Source: JBCBKL01 sp038521825
Lineage (GTDB): Bacteria > Pseudomonadota > Alphaproteobacteria > Rhodobacterales > Rhodobacteraceae
NCBI GenBank assembly: GCA_038521825.1
Contig: JBCBKL010000003.1
Span: 124,001 to 188,000, forward strand
Direction of reading: 5' to 3'
DNA length: 64,000 nt
The notes under the pieces were generated by a model. That model made no database searches. It saw only the letters and a list, made by a program, of their open reading frames with translations, and was not told the origin of the DNA. The position numbers were made by a program, and so were the translations under genes. Positions 1 through 8,872 of this stretch are shown here, one piece after another (positions within the stretch are counted from its first letter, which is position 1; each line of letters begins with the position of its first letter).

Positions 1-423
1 CGCATCATCCCCCATCGGTACCCCTTTCTGCTGATTGATCGGGTCGATCAGATTGACGGATATAAGAGCGCGGTCGGGATCAAGAACGTCACCATGAACG
101 AGCCGCATTTTCAGGGGCACTTTCCGGGCAAACCGATCATGCCGGGCGTCACCATCGTCGAAGCTATGGCGCAGACCTGCGCGGTGATGGTGGGTGTTGA
201 ACTGGATGTCGCTGATAAGAATTTCCTCGTTTACTTTATGTCTATCGAACGCTGCAAATTCCGGCGCATGGTTGTACCTGGCGATGTTCTTGAGCTGCAT
301 GTTCAGACCGTACGGGGTAAGCCGGGTGGCAAGGTCTGGAAATTCTCAGGTGTGGCGAAGGTTGGTGATGAGCTTGCCTGCGAAGCCGAATTCACCGCGA
401 TGATGGATATGCCCGAGGCATGA
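1..423 (+). CDS. fabZ: 3-hydroxyacyl-ACP dehydratase FabZ (5' end missing)
   Basis: The reading frame is open from base 1 and the start codon lies outside the window; 140 residues are visible of a usual 150 or so. FabZ dehydrates (3R)-hydroxyacyl-ACP in type II fatty acid synthesis in the cytoplasm. The hot-dog active-site segment is present (HFPGKPIMPGV with its catalytic His, followed by the EAMAQ segment with the catalytic Glu). The stop codon overlaps the lpxA start as ATGA, so the two are translationally coupled. The pairing of fabZ with lpxA places it in the conserved lpxD-fabZ-lpxA-lpxB lipid A/fatty acid operon; lpxD would be expected just upstream. Confidence 0.95.
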   Translation, partial: RIIPHRYPFLLIDRVDQIDGYKSAVGIKNVTMNEPHFQGHFPGKPIMPGVTIVEAMAQTCAVMVGVELDVADKNFLVYFMSIERCKFRRMVVPGDVLELHVQTVRGKPGGKVWKFSGVAKVGDELACEAEFTAMMDMPEA

Positions 424-1208
424 CCGAGCCTCTCGTTCACCCCTCAGCCATAGTAGAGCCGGGCGCGAAAATCGACCCGACCGCCAAGGTGGGGCCATTT
501 TGCGTGATCGGGTCCGCCGTCGTCTTGGGGCCTGACGTGGAACTGCGCAGCCATGTGGTCGTGACCGGTAACACCGTGATCGGAGAAGGCACAGTCATCT
601 TCCCCTTCGCGGTCATTGGTGAGATTCCTCAGGATCTGAAGTACCAGGGCGAGGAGAGCCGCCTTCAAATCGGGCACCGCAACCGCATCCGTGAACACGT
701 CACGATGAATGGCGGGACCAAGGGCGGCGGCGGTGTGACCCGCATCGGGGACGATGGGCTGTTCATGGCGGGTTGCCATATCGCGCATGACGCCCAGATT
801 GGCGACCGTGTGATCGTCGTCAATTCGGCGGCTGTTGCCGGGCATTGCGTGCTCGAAGATGATGTCATCGTCGGCGGCCTCTCCGGCATCCATCAGTTTG
901 TTCGGATCGGTCGCGGGGCCATCATCGGTGCGGTGACCATGGTTACCAATGACGTTATTCCATACGGCCTAGTGCAGGCACCGCGCGGCGAGCTGGACGG
1001 TCTGAACCTCGTTGGCCTGAAACGCCGGGGCGTCAACCGGTCGGACATCACCGCTTTGCGGGCGGCATTCCAGATGCTGGCGCAGGGGGAGGGAACGTTT
1101 CACGATCGCGCTGAACGTCTTGGGGCCGAGACCGAGAGTGACTATGTCCGGGAAATAGTAGATTTCGTCTTGGGCGACACCGATCGTTCATTCCTGACGC
1201 CGAGGTAA
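420..1208 (+). CDS. lpxA: UDP-N-acetylglucosamine acyltransferase LpxA
   Basis: LpxA transfers a 3-hydroxyacyl chain from ACP to the 3-OH of UDP-GlcNAc, the first step of lipid A synthesis. The 262-residue length is normal. The N-terminal two thirds is a run of left-handed beta-helix hexapeptides (for example GEGTVI, GDRVIV, EDDVIV), with the LpxA segment REHVTMNGGTKGGGGVTRIG and GCHIAHDAQIGD around the catalytic histidine; the C-terminal helical domain follows. The ATG overlaps the fabZ stop by 4 bases. The next gene, lpxI, follows after 6 bases, so this is one operon with fabZ, lpxI and lpxB. Confidence 0.97.
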   Translation: MTEPLVHPSAIVEPGAKIDPTAKVGPFCVIGSAVVLGPDVELRSHVVVTGNTVIGEGTVIFPFAVIGEIPQDLKYQGEESRLQIGHRNRIREHVTMNGGTKGGGGVTRIGDDGLFMAGCHIAHDAQIGDRVIVVNSAAVAGHCVLEDDVIVGGLSGIHQFVRIGRGAIIGAVTMVTNDVIPYGLVQAPRGELDGLNLVGLKRRGVNRSDITALRAAFQMLAQGEGTFHDRAERLGAETESDYVREIVDFVLGDTDRSFLTPR

Positions 1209-1214
1209 GGGGCA

Positions 1215-2009
1215 ATGCTTGCATTGATCTGTGGTCGCGGCACTCTTCCAGCCCGGATTGCCGCCGTTCAGGACAATCCGCCAGTGATCTGCGTTCTCGA
1301 CGGTTTTGAACCTGATGGCTTGGCCGCTGATATCCTGTTCCGGCTGGAAACGCTTGGTGGCCTGCTGATGGAACTGGGCAAGCGCGGGGTGACCGAGGTC
1401 TGCTTTTGTGGCGGGATCGAGCGGCCCGAGATCGATCCGTCGAAGCTTGATAAGGATACCGCGCCGCTTGTGCCCCTGCTGGCCGAAGCGATTTCGAAAG
1501 GTGATGACGGTGCGCTGCGTGCCGTCATGGGGATTTTTGAGAAGACGGGGTTCAGGGTTCGGGCTGCGCATGAACTGGTGCCCGATCTGGTCGCACCGCC
1601 GGGCGTGTTGACCGAGCTTTGGCCCGATGCGCAGATGCGCGCGGACGCAGCGAGGGGCGCCGCGATTCTTGCGGCCCTCGCACCGCATGATGTCGGGCAA
1701 TCCTGTGTGGTGGGGCAGGGGCAGTTGCTGGGGATCGAGACCTTAGGTGGAACCGACTTCATGCTGGGCTCACTGCCCGATGCGCCACAATGTAAGGCGG
1801 GCATTCTGGTCAAGGGTCCCAAGTTGGGACAGGACACGCGGGCCGATATGCCAACCGTGGGGCCGCAAACCGCGCGCGCTGTGGCATCTGCCGGTCTGCG
1901 TGGCCTCGTCATCGATGCAGGGGACGTCATCCTTCTGGAACCTGCGGAAACGACGCAGATCTGCAACGAAAACAAGCTGGTGCTTTGGTCTCGCACGGGT
2001 GACGGGTGA
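1215..2009 (+). CDS. lpxI: UDP-2,3-diacylglucosamine pyrophosphatase LpxI
   Basis: This is a 264-residue DUF1009 protein starting MLALICGRGTLP. In alphaproteobacteria LpxI replaces LpxH in hydrolysing UDP-2,3-diacylglucosamine to lipid X plus UMP, and it normally sits between lpxA and lpxB, exactly as here. The C-terminal segment (KGPKLGQDTRADMPTVGPQT) is the conserved catalytic stretch of the family. The ATG follows an AAGGGG ribosome site 6 bases after the lpxA stop. Its stop TGA overlaps the lpxB GTG start (GTGA). The assignment rests on family recognition plus operon position. Confidence 0.95.
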   Translation: MLALICGRGTLPARIAAVQDNPPVICVLDGFEPDGLAADILFRLETLGGLLMELGKRGVTEVCFCGGIERPEIDPSKLDKDTAPLVPLLAEAISKGDDGALRAVMGIFEKTGFRVRAAHELVPDLVAPPGVLTELWPDAQMRADAARGAAILAALAPHDVGQSCVVGQGQLLGIETLGGTDFMLGSLPDAPQCKAGILVKGPKLGQDTRADMPTVGPQTARAVASAGLRGLVIDAGDVILLEPAETTQICNENKLVLWSRTGDG

Positions 2010-3169
2010 AGGTTTTTCTAATCGCTGGAGAGCCATCGGGCGACAATCTCGGCGCTGCCCTGATGGCCGGCCTCAAGACTCTGGTCCCAGATGTGACCTT
2101 CGACGGCATCGGCGGCGAAGGCATGCAGGCCCACGGCCTCACCAGCCGCTTTCTCATGGATGAACTGACGGTTATGGGGCTGGCCGAGGTGCTGCCGAAA
2201 TACCGCCACCTGAAGCGCCGCATTCGTGAGACGGCAGAGGCAGTGATCGCCACCCGACCCGATTTCATGATCACGATCGACAGCCCGGATTTCAGTCTGC
2301 GCGTGGCAAAACTGGTCAAGGCGCAGAGCGATATCCGGTGCGTTCATTATGTCGCGCCGACGGTCTGGGCGTGGCGGCCCGGTCGGGCCGAGAAGATGGC
2401 CAAGGTCATTGATCATGTCCTCGCTCTGTTCCCGTTTGAACCGCCGTATATGGAGGCTGCGGGTATGGAGTGCGACTTCGTCGGTCATCCGGTCGCGACT
2501 CAACCCGTTGTGAGCTCTGAGGAAACGGCGACGTTTCGTGCCGATCACGGTTTGAACGGTGCAGATCCGCTGCTGCTTGTTCTCCCGGGATCCCGGCGCG
2601 GTGAGGTCGGGCGGCTCGGGCCGCGGCTGGGCGATGCGCTGCGTTTGGCCGCTGGTCGCCACCCCCGGATGCGGGTTGTCATCCCTGCGGCGCGACCCGT
2701 GGCGAGGCTGGTCGAAGAGCTGGTCAAGGACTGGCCGGGTGATCCGATCGTACTGGACCCGCGACAGATGGATCCGGCACAAGCGGATCATCAGAAACGC
2801 GTGGCCTTCAAGGCGGCGGATTTTGCCCTTGCCGTATCGGGAACCGTCGCGCTGGAACTCGCCAAGGCGCAGACGCCCATGGTCAGCATCTTTGATCTGA
2901 ACTGGCTCAGCCGCGAGATTATCAAGCGGATGGTCACGACGGATACGGGCAACCTGATCAATATCGTTACCGATACCCGCCACGTGCCCGAATTCGTCGG
3001 CGCCGACTGCACGCCGGAAAAGATCGCCGCGGGTCTGGAACATCTGATCGCTGACCCTGAACCGCAGCGGGCGGCTATGGCCTTGACGATGGAACGGCTG
3101 GGCGAGGGCGGCGAAGATCCGGGTCTGCGCGCAGCCCGGGCGGTGATTGAGCGGATGAACCGGGCCTAG
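2006..3169 (+). CDS. lpxB: Lipid-A-disaccharide synthase LpxB
   Basis: LpxB is a GT19 glycosyltransferase that joins lipid X and UDP-2,3-diacylglucosamine into the lipid A disaccharide at the inner membrane. It is 387 residues, a normal length. Visible family segments are AGEPSGDNLGAALM at the N-terminus, VAPTVWAWRPGRAEKMAK, FVGHPV near the middle, LLVLPGSRRGEV and the donor-site region SGTVALELAKAQTPMV. Translation starts at GTG overlapping the lpxI stop. It ends in a 4-base tail-to-tail overlap with tyrS on the other strand. Confidence 0.96.
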   Translation: MKVFLIAGEPSGDNLGAALMAGLKTLVPDVTFDGIGGEGMQAHGLTSRFLMDELTVMGLAEVLPKYRHLKRRIRETAEAVIATRPDFMITIDSPDFSLRVAKLVKAQSDIRCVHYVAPTVWAWRPGRAEKMAKVIDHVLALFPFEPPYMEAAGMECDFVGHPVATQPVVSSEETATFRADHGLNGADPLLLVLPGSRRGEVGRLGPRLGDALRLAAGRHPRMRVVIPAARPVARLVEELVKDWPGDPIVLDPRQMDPAQADHQKRVAFKAADFALAVSGTVALELAKAQTPMVSIFDLNWLSREIIKRMVTTDTGNLINIVTDTRHVPEFVGADCTPEKIAAGLEHLIADPEPQRAAMALTMERLGEGGEDPGLRAARAVIERMNRA

Positions 3170-4413
3170 CCTGCCAGCGACACCAGGGCGTGCCGTTTCT
3201 TGCCCGCGCTCAGTTTGATGGGCGCGCTCAGGGCCGCCTGGTCGATCATCAGGCCAGCATCGGTCAAAGGCTCATCGTTGATGCGCGCACCGCTCTCGGC
3301 GATCAGGCGCTTGGCCTCTTTCCCCGATCCCGCGAGGCCCGATCGCACGATCAGTTGCACCACGCTGATGCCGTCACCCACCTCGGCGGCGGTGAGGCTA
3401 AGGGTAGGCAGATCTTCACCAACGCCGCCTTTTTCGAAAACTTCGCGCGCGGTGGTTTCGGCGGCGGCCGCGGCGTTCGCCCCGTGCAGGATCGTCGTGA
3501 CCGCATTGGCCAGTTTGACCTTCGCCTCGTTGATTTCGGACCCGGCAAGGGCGCCTAGCCGGTCGCATTCGTCCAGCGGCAATTCGGTGAAAAGCCGCAG
3601 GAAGCGCCCGACATCCGCGTCGGTCGTGTTACGCCAGAACTGCCAGTATTCGTAGGGCGACAGCATATCGGCATTCAGCCACACCGCACCGCCGGCACTC
3701 TTGCCCATCTTGCGACCTTCCGAGGTGGTCAGCAGCGGTGTCGTGAGGCCGTAAACCTCTTTGTCGAGAACGCGGCGCGTCAGGTCGATCCCGTTAACGA
3801 TATTGCCCCATTGATCCGATCCGCCCATTTGCAGGATGCAGCCATAGCGGCGGTTGAGCTCCATGAAGTCATAGGCTTGCAGGATCATGTAATTGAATTC
3901 GAGAAAGCTGAGCGATTGTTCGCGATCCAGCCGCGATTTGACAGACTCGAACGACAGCATCCGGTTGATCGAGAAATGGCGCCCGATGTCACGGAGAAAA
4001 TCGAGGTAGTTCAGGTTATCCAGCCACTCGGCATTGTTCAGCATCATCGCGCCGTCGTCACTGTATTCGAGGAATGCGTCGAAGACGGTCCGGATACGTG
4101 CAATGTTGTCGTCAATGGCATCGGGGGTCAGCAGGGACCGCTCGCTGTCCCGCCCTGATGGGTCGCCCACCTTTGTTGTTCCACCACCCATCAGCGTGAT
4201 GGGTTGGTTTCCCGTCTTCTGGAACCAACGCAGCATCATGATGTTGAGCTGGTGCCCGACATGCAGCGAGGCCGCAGTCGCGTCGTAACCGATATAGGCG
4301 GTTTGCGAGCCTTCGAGCAGCTTTTCGTCCAGCCCCTGCAGGTCAGTGCAATCAGCGATAAAGCCGCGGGTCTGCATGACGTTCAGGAAATCCGATCTTG
4401 GGGTGTAGCTCAT
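3166..4413 (-). CDS. tyrS: Tyrosyl-tRNA synthetase
   Basis: Class I aminoacyl-tRNA synthetase that charges tRNA-Tyr; 415 residues, typical for the bacterial TyrRS. The Rossmann signature is present as HVGH in ASLHVGHQLNIM, the KMSKS loop as KMGKS in EGRKMGKSAGG, and the tyrosine-binding QMGGSDQWGNI segment is intact. A C-terminal S4-like RNA-binding region (KEAKRLIAESGARINDEPL) follows. It is transcribed divergently from anmK, with 65 bases between the two start codons, and overlaps the end of lpxB by 4 bases. Confidence 0.97.
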   Translation of the reverse strand: MSYTPRSDFLNVMQTRGFIADCTDLQGLDEKLLEGSQTAYIGYDATAASLHVGHQLNIMMLRWFQKTGNQPITLMGGGTTKVGDPSGRDSERSLLTPDAIDDNIARIRTVFDAFLEYSDDGAMMLNNAEWLDNLNYLDFLRDIGRHFSINRMLSFESVKSRLDREQSLSFLEFNYMILQAYDFMELNRRYGCILQMGGSDQWGNIVNGIDLTRRVLDKEVYGLTTPLLTTSEGRKMGKSAGGAVWLNADMLSPYEYWQFWRNTTDADVGRFLRLFTELPLDECDRLGALAGSEINEAKVKLANAVTTILHGANAAAAAETTAREVFEKGGVGEDLPTLSLTAAEVGDGISVVQLIVRSGLAGSGKEAKRLIAESGARINDEPLTDAGLMIDQAALSAPIKLSAGKKRHALVSLAG

Positions 4414-4478
4414 TACTCTTGTCCTTGGCGCGCGCTCCGGCGCACTCTATAGGCCGGGCAGGGGCAAAGGAAAAGGCC

Positions 4479-5624
4479 ATGGATCAGGTCAGGCGGAAAG
4501 GCCAGGTTGTACGGGCCTTGGGGGCTATGAGCGGGACCTCTCTTGACGGTGTGGATGCCGCGATCATCGAAACCGACGGGATCGAAATCGTTCGCTTCGG
4601 CCCGACGGACTACCGGGGATACGAAGCCGACGAACGGGCCATTCTGCGCGCGGCGCTTGGTCATTGGAGCGGTCAGGAGGTCAAAGCAGCGGCCGCGCTG
4701 ATCAACGCTGCACATGAGGAGTTGTTGACCAAATTTGAGGCCAACGTCATCGGCTTCCACGGCCAGACGCTAGCCCATGCACCCCGGCAGCGCGGGACGC
4801 TTCAGGTGGGTGACGGTCTTGCGTTAGCAAAGGCGTTGAACACACCGGTGGTGTGGGATTTCCGGACGATGGATGTCGAATTCGGTGGTGAGGGCGCGCC
4901 CCTCGCGCCTTTTTTTCATCACGCCTGCGCCCGCCATCTGAAGATGCAGCATCCCGTGGCATTCCTCAATCTCGGTGGTGTCGGTAACCTGACATGGGTC
5001 GATCCGACCATCGCCCGGCCCGAAGCCGAGGGCGCGCTTTTGGCCTTTGACACCGGACCTGCCAATGCGCCTGTTAATGATCTGGTCATGGCCCGGCGCG
5101 GGCTGCCCTTTGACAAGGACGGGACATTGGCCCGCCAGGGTAATGTCGAAGAAGGTTCGCTCGAACTCTTTCTGGCCGAACCTTACTTCAGCCGAATGCC
5201 GCCCAAATCGCTCGACCGGAACGACTTTGAACAGATGGTCGGGCTGGTCAAGGAGCTGAGCGACGCGGATGCGGCGGCCACCCTCACCGCTATGTGTGCT
5301 GCGGGGGTTGCGCAGGGGATGGAGTATTGCCCACGAGCCCCGTCGCAGGTTCTGGTCACCGGAGGCGGACGGCACAATCCGGTTCTGATGGAAATGCTAT
5401 CCGCGTCGCTTGATTGCTCCGTGGCGCCGGTTGAAAGCGTGGGGCTCGACGGCGACATGCTTGAAGCGCAGGCATTCGCTTTTCTCGCCGTGCGCGTGGC
5501 ACGCGGTTTGCCGACAACGTGCCCCAGCACTACGGGCGTGAAGGCGGCAGTCGGCGGCGGAACGCTGAGCTATCCACGCGGGATGTCGAACCCGTCGGCG
5601 GCGAGGGTGAAGCCGGTGAACTGA
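4479..5624 (+). CDS. anmK: Anhydro-N-acetylmuramic acid kinase AnmK
   Basis: AnmK phosphorylates 1,6-anhydro-MurNAc to MurNAc-6-phosphate in cell-wall recycling. The fold is a hexokinase-like ATPase; visible segments are AMSGTSLDGVDAAIIE at the N-terminus, NLGGVGNLTWV and FDTGPANAPVNDLV in the middle and VTGGGRHNPVLMEML near the end. The frame is open further upstream, but the ATG at 4479 has an AAAGGA ribosome site and gives 381 residues, matching the family. The tyrS/anmK divergent pair is a familiar neighbour arrangement in Rhodobacteraceae. Its 3' end overlaps the convergent cupin gene by 55 bases. Confidence 0.95.
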   Translation: MDQVRRKGQVVRALGAMSGTSLDGVDAAIIETDGIEIVRFGPTDYRGYEADERAILRAALGHWSGQEVKAAAALINAAHEELLTKFEANVIGFHGQTLAHAPRQRGTLQVGDGLALAKALNTPVVWDFRTMDVEFGGEGAPLAPFFHHACARHLKMQHPVAFLNLGGVGNLTWVDPTIARPEAEGALLAFDTGPANAPVNDLVMARRGLPFDKDGTLARQGNVEEGSLELFLAEPYFSRMPPKSLDRNDFEQMVGLVKELSDADAAATLTAMCAAGVAQGMEYCPRAPSQVLVTGGGRHNPVLMEMLSASLDCSVAPVESVGLDGDMLEAQAFAFLAVRVARGLPTTCPSTTGVKAAVGGGTLSYPRGMSNPSAARVKPVN

Positions 5625-5989
5625 AAACCAGGCGAGACCGTGCAACTGACGAGGGTCCAGTCGCCGGTGCTGCGCGCGCTTTGCCAGTGGTTTTCGGGCA
5701 CGATCACTTGCGGCTGCCCTGGATCCAGATCAGGCGTGAGATGATTTTCGGTTGCCGGTCCTGTCTCTGTCGGGCTGATCGACAGGATCAGCGGCGCGCC
5801 CGCGTGATAGAGCCAGATTTCGGTCGCGTCGACCTTGTGCCAATGACTGACCTCACCCGCCGCCAGCAGGAAATAGATGCAGGTTCCGGTGGGTCGTCCT
5901 GCGTTCTCTGCCATCCATGTCTGGCGGTAGTGGCCACCTTCGGGATGCGGTTCCAGCTTGAGGCGGGCTATGATGTCTGCAGCAGTCAT
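5570..5989 (-). CDS. DUF985 (Cupin_5) family protein
   Basis: A 139-residue small cupin of the DUF985 family. The family motifs EPHPEGGHYRQTW near the N-terminus and HWHKVDATEIWLYHAGAPL in the first cupin box are clear. The family has no settled enzymatic role; some members resemble sugar or mannose-6-phosphate isomerase-like cupins. It lies 10 bases after the DUF7002 gene and is the last gene of an operon headed by enolase. Its 3' end overlaps the tail of anmK by 55 bases, so the two convergent messages are antisense there. Confidence 0.88.
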   Translation of the reverse strand: MTAADIIARLKLEPHPEGGHYRQTWMAENAGRPTGTCIYFLLAAGEVSHWHKVDATEIWLYHAGAPLILSISPTETGPATENHLTPDLDPGQPQVIVPENHWQSARSTGDWTLVSCTVSPGFQFTGFTLAADGFDIPRG

Positions 5990-5999
5990 GGTGGTGACG

Positions 6000-6629
6000 C
6001 TAAGGCTTGGACGGTGGCACGCGCAAGGCCTTCAGCGACGCTGTGGGCAGGGCGCAACGCAAAGAGATCTCGCCCACCCTATCCTTGGATTTCGTGAGGC
6101 CTTGGGAGGTACGGAAGTTATGGAAGCTGTCCAACCCCTCGCTTAGCGGCCGGTAGATCCAATCGCCTCGCGGCACCCTTGCACCACCCTGACTGAAGTT
6201 GCCGCTATTGATTGCGCAGAGATCGATGAAGTCACCGAATTCGCGCGCAAAGCTGTGCGCATCGAGCCAGATGGTCGTAGTGGGCAGGTCGCGCTTGACG
6301 CTGCGCGCAAAGGCGGGCCCTCTGTGCTGTGGCCAAAAGAAAACCCGCTGGTCCAGCTGTGCAGCCCAGCTTTGCGCATCGTGCCCTTCGAGCATTTCAC
6401 CGGCGGCGTTCAGATGCTGCGCGATAGGGCGCTGATGGGTCAGCACGGCGGAACCGACCCTCAGCCGCGCTGTTCGCAACGCTATGCTATCCGGTGCGAC
6501 GCCAGCCTGACGAGCTAAGTCCGCTGCGGGTCGCAAACCGTTTTGCTCGATGCCATGCAGGTTGCTGTGGGCGGTGACATGCGCGATCCGCCCGCCAACC
6601 GCCCGCGAAAAGTCAGCGGCGAGGCTCAC
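6000..6629 (-). CDS. DUF7002 family protein of unknown function
   Basis: The frame reads upstream into eno, but the likely start is the GTG at 6629-6627, whose last two bases overlap the enolase TGA (GTGA); this gives 209 residues. The N-terminal AHVTAHSNLHGIEQNGLRPA segment and the RVFFWPQ segment are the recognisable DUF7002 features. The HVT..NL..I...GL pattern recalls ADP-ribosyltransferase-like folds, but that is only a resemblance and no activity is claimed. It is translationally coupled to eno and followed 10 bases later by the DUF985 cupin gene. Confidence 0.82.
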   Translation of the reverse strand: MSLAADFSRAVGGRIAHVTAHSNLHGIEQNGLRPAADLARQAGVAPDSIALRTARLRVGSAVLTHQRPIAQHLNAAGEMLEGHDAQSWAAQLDQRVFFWPQHRGPAFARSVKRDLPTTTIWLDAHSFAREFGDFIDLCAINSGNFSQGGARVPRGDWIYRPLSEGLDSFHNFRTSQGLTKSKDRVGEISLRCALPTASLKALRVPPSKP

Positions 6630-7900
6630 CGCAGGATGGAACGCCCTGCATATTCCGCGCTCTCGCCCAACATCTCTTCGATCCGGATCAGCTGGTTGTA
6701 CTTGGCAAGCCGGTCTGACCGGGCAAGTGAGCCGGTCTTGATCTGCCCGCAATTTGTGGCGACCGCCAAATCAGCGATTGTGGCGTCTTCGGTTTCGCCC
6801 GAACGGTGGCTCATGACGTTGGTGTAGCCCGCGCGATGCGCCATATCGACGGCCTTTAGCGTTTCGGTCAGGCTGCCGATCTGGTTCACCTTGACCAGCA
6901 TCGAATTCGCACAACCCTTCGCGATGCCATCAGCAAGGCGGGCCGGGTTTGTGACAAAGAGGTCGTCGCCAACAAGCTGGCACTTCCCTCCAAGCGACTC
7001 GGTCAGGGCCTTCCAACCATCCCAGTCGTCTTCGCCCATCCCGTCTTCGATCGAGATGATCGGATAGTCGTCGACCAATGCGGTGAGATACTGAGCATTC
7101 TCTTCCGAACCAAGCGTTTTTTGTTCACCTGCAAGCACATAACTGCCGTCTTTGAAGTATTCTGTCGCCGCGCAGTCGAGCGCAAGATAGATGTCTTCGC
7201 CCGGTTGGTATCCCGCCTTTTCGATGGACTTGAGAATGAAATCCAGTGCGTCGCGGGTCGAGCTGATGTTGGGGGCAAAGCCGCCTTCATCCCCGATCCC
7301 CGTGGATAGTCCCGCATCGCTCAGCTCTTTTTTCAGCGTGTGGAAGACTTCTGATCCCATGCGCACCGCCTCGCGGATATTCGGGGCGCTGACCGGCATG
7401 ATCATGAACTCCTGGATGTCGATCGGGTTGTCGGCATGTTCGCCGCCGTTGATGATGTTCATCATCGGCACGGGCAGGATGCGGGCCGACGTGCCACCGA
7501 CATAGCGATAAAGCGGCTGGCTGGTCCAATCGGCCCCAGCCTTGGCGCAGGCCAGTGATACGCCGAGGATCGCGTTGGCGCCCAGGCGACCCTTGTTTTC
7601 GGTCCCGTCGAGCTCGATCATGGTCTCGTCGATTTCGACCTGTTCGGTAACGTCGATGCCCAGCAGCGCCTCGGCGATCTCACCGTTGACGGCCGCGCAG
7701 GCCTCAAGCACGCCCTTGCCCTTGTAGCGGTCGGCGTCGCCATCCCGTTTTTCAACGGCCTCATACGCGCCAGTAGACGCACCAGAGGGCACCGCGGCCC
7801 GGCCCATCGTTCCGTCTTCGAGTGTGACATCGACCTCGACGGTCGGGTTGCCGCGGCTGTCCAGGATCTCGCGGGCGAAGATATCTACGATAAGGCTCAT
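6626..7900 (-). CDS. eno: Enolase
   Basis: Glycolytic 2-phosphoglycerate dehydratase, 424 residues. The start MSLIVDIFAREILDSRG at 7900 is the one conserved in the family; an in-frame ATG nine bases upstream is less likely. Conserved parts include PSGASTGAYEA, the metal/catalytic GDEGGFAPN, SIEDGMGEDDW, the C-terminal signature MLVKVNQIGSLTET, SHRSGETED and KTGSLARSDRLAKYNQL. The stop codon overlaps the start of a DUF7002 gene, which is unusual company for eno. Confidence 0.98.
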   Translation of the reverse strand: MSLIVDIFAREILDSRGNPTVEVDVTLEDGTMGRAAVPSGASTGAYEAVEKRDGDADRYKGKGVLEACAAVNGEIAEALLGIDVTEQVEIDETMIELDGTENKGRLGANAILGVSLACAKAGADWTSQPLYRYVGGTSARILPVPMMNIINGGEHADNPIDIQEFMIMPVSAPNIREAVRMGSEVFHTLKKELSDAGLSTGIGDEGGFAPNISSTRDALDFILKSIEKAGYQPGEDIYLALDCAATEYFKDGSYVLAGEQKTLGSEENAQYLTALVDDYPIISIEDGMGEDDWDGWKALTESLGGKCQLVGDDLFVTNPARLADGIAKGCANSMLVKVNQIGSLTETLKAVDMAHRAGYTNVMSHRSGETEDATIADLAVATNCGQIKTGSLARSDRLAKYNQLIRIEEMLGESAEYAGRSILR

Positions 7901-7964
7901 GAAATGCATTCCTTCGGCTGTCGATGGCAGCCTGATAACGGGCCTTTGTTACAAGTGAAAGGGC

Positions 7965-8834
7965 TCAGGCCAACGCGCGCACCCGCTGTTCCCGCCACAA
8001 GGTGTAAAGCCCCGACGCCACGATAATGAATGCACCGATCAGGGTGAGTGCGTCGGGCGTCTCGTCAAAGACGAGGAAACCAACGACCAGCGCAAAGACG
8101 ATGCGGGTGTAGCGAAACGGGGTGACAAAGCTGATCTCGCCCACGCGCACCGCAGCAACGATGAAGTAGTAGGCGACGACACCCATGCCTACCGCTGCAG
8201 CTATCAGCCCCCAGTCGCGCGGGGCGGGCAGGATGGGCCGATCGCCACCGATCAATAACAAAAGTCCTGCGGCCGGGATAAGCATGAGAAAGGCCAGAAA
8301 ACTGAGCTGCATTGACGACATTGACGGTGGCACCCGCCGTGTCGCCACATCCCGCGCGGCAAGACCAACCGCGCCAATCACCGCAAAAAGCGCCCGCGAA
8401 TCGAACCCTTCGAGCCCTGGGCGTATGATCATCAGCACCCCCAAGAACCCGACAAAAATTGCAAGCCAGCGCCGCCATCCAACTGGTTCGTTCAGGAACA
8501 GCACCGCCCCCAGCGTCACCAACAGAGGCGAGGCCTGAAGGATGGCCGAGGCCGTCGAAATGGGGATAAGTGCGATCGCCGTTACAAATCCCATTGTGCC
8601 GATCAGTTCGGCGAGATTCCGCAGGATCACCGGCGGGCTGAGTACGGCCTGATCAATAAGTGGGACGCGTCTGACGCGGCACAAAATGGCAAAAACGACG
8701 GCGCCGCCAGCCCCCAAAAGCCCGATGATCTGGCCAACGGGCATGGCCGAGGCCAGCATCTTGATCAGCATGTCTTCGATCGCGAAGCCCAGCATCGCGA
8801 GGGTCATCAGGGCGGCGCCGCGCAGGTTGTCCAT
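7965..8834 (-). CDS. EamA-family DMT transporter
   Basis: A 289-residue inner-membrane protein with about ten hydrophobic segments arranged as two EamA repeats; the first starts near residue 8 (ALMTLAMLGFAIEDMLIKML) and the second near residue 150. Drug/metabolite transporters of this type export or import small metabolites, and the substrate cannot be read from the sequence. It stands alone on the minus strand between eno and the Fur/Mur-like gene. Two more EamA proteins occur in the window, and they are not close copies. Confidence 0.85.
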   Translation of the reverse strand: MDNLRGAALMTLAMLGFAIEDMLIKMLASAMPVGQIIGLLGAGGAVVFAILCRVRRVPLIDQAVLSPPVILRNLAELIGTMGFVTAIALIPISTASAILQASPLLVTLGAVLFLNEPVGWRRWLAIFVGFLGVLMIIRPGLEGFDSRALFAVIGAVGLAARDVATRRVPPSMSSMQLSFLAFLMLIPAAGLLLLIGGDRPILPAPRDWGLIAAAVGMGVVAYYFIVAAVRVGEISFVTPFRYTRIVFALVVGFLVFDETPDALTLIGAFIIVASGLYTLWREQRVRALA

Positions 8835-8872
8835 TCGGATCGCCTCGGATGCTGTTGGAGGATGATGAGCGG

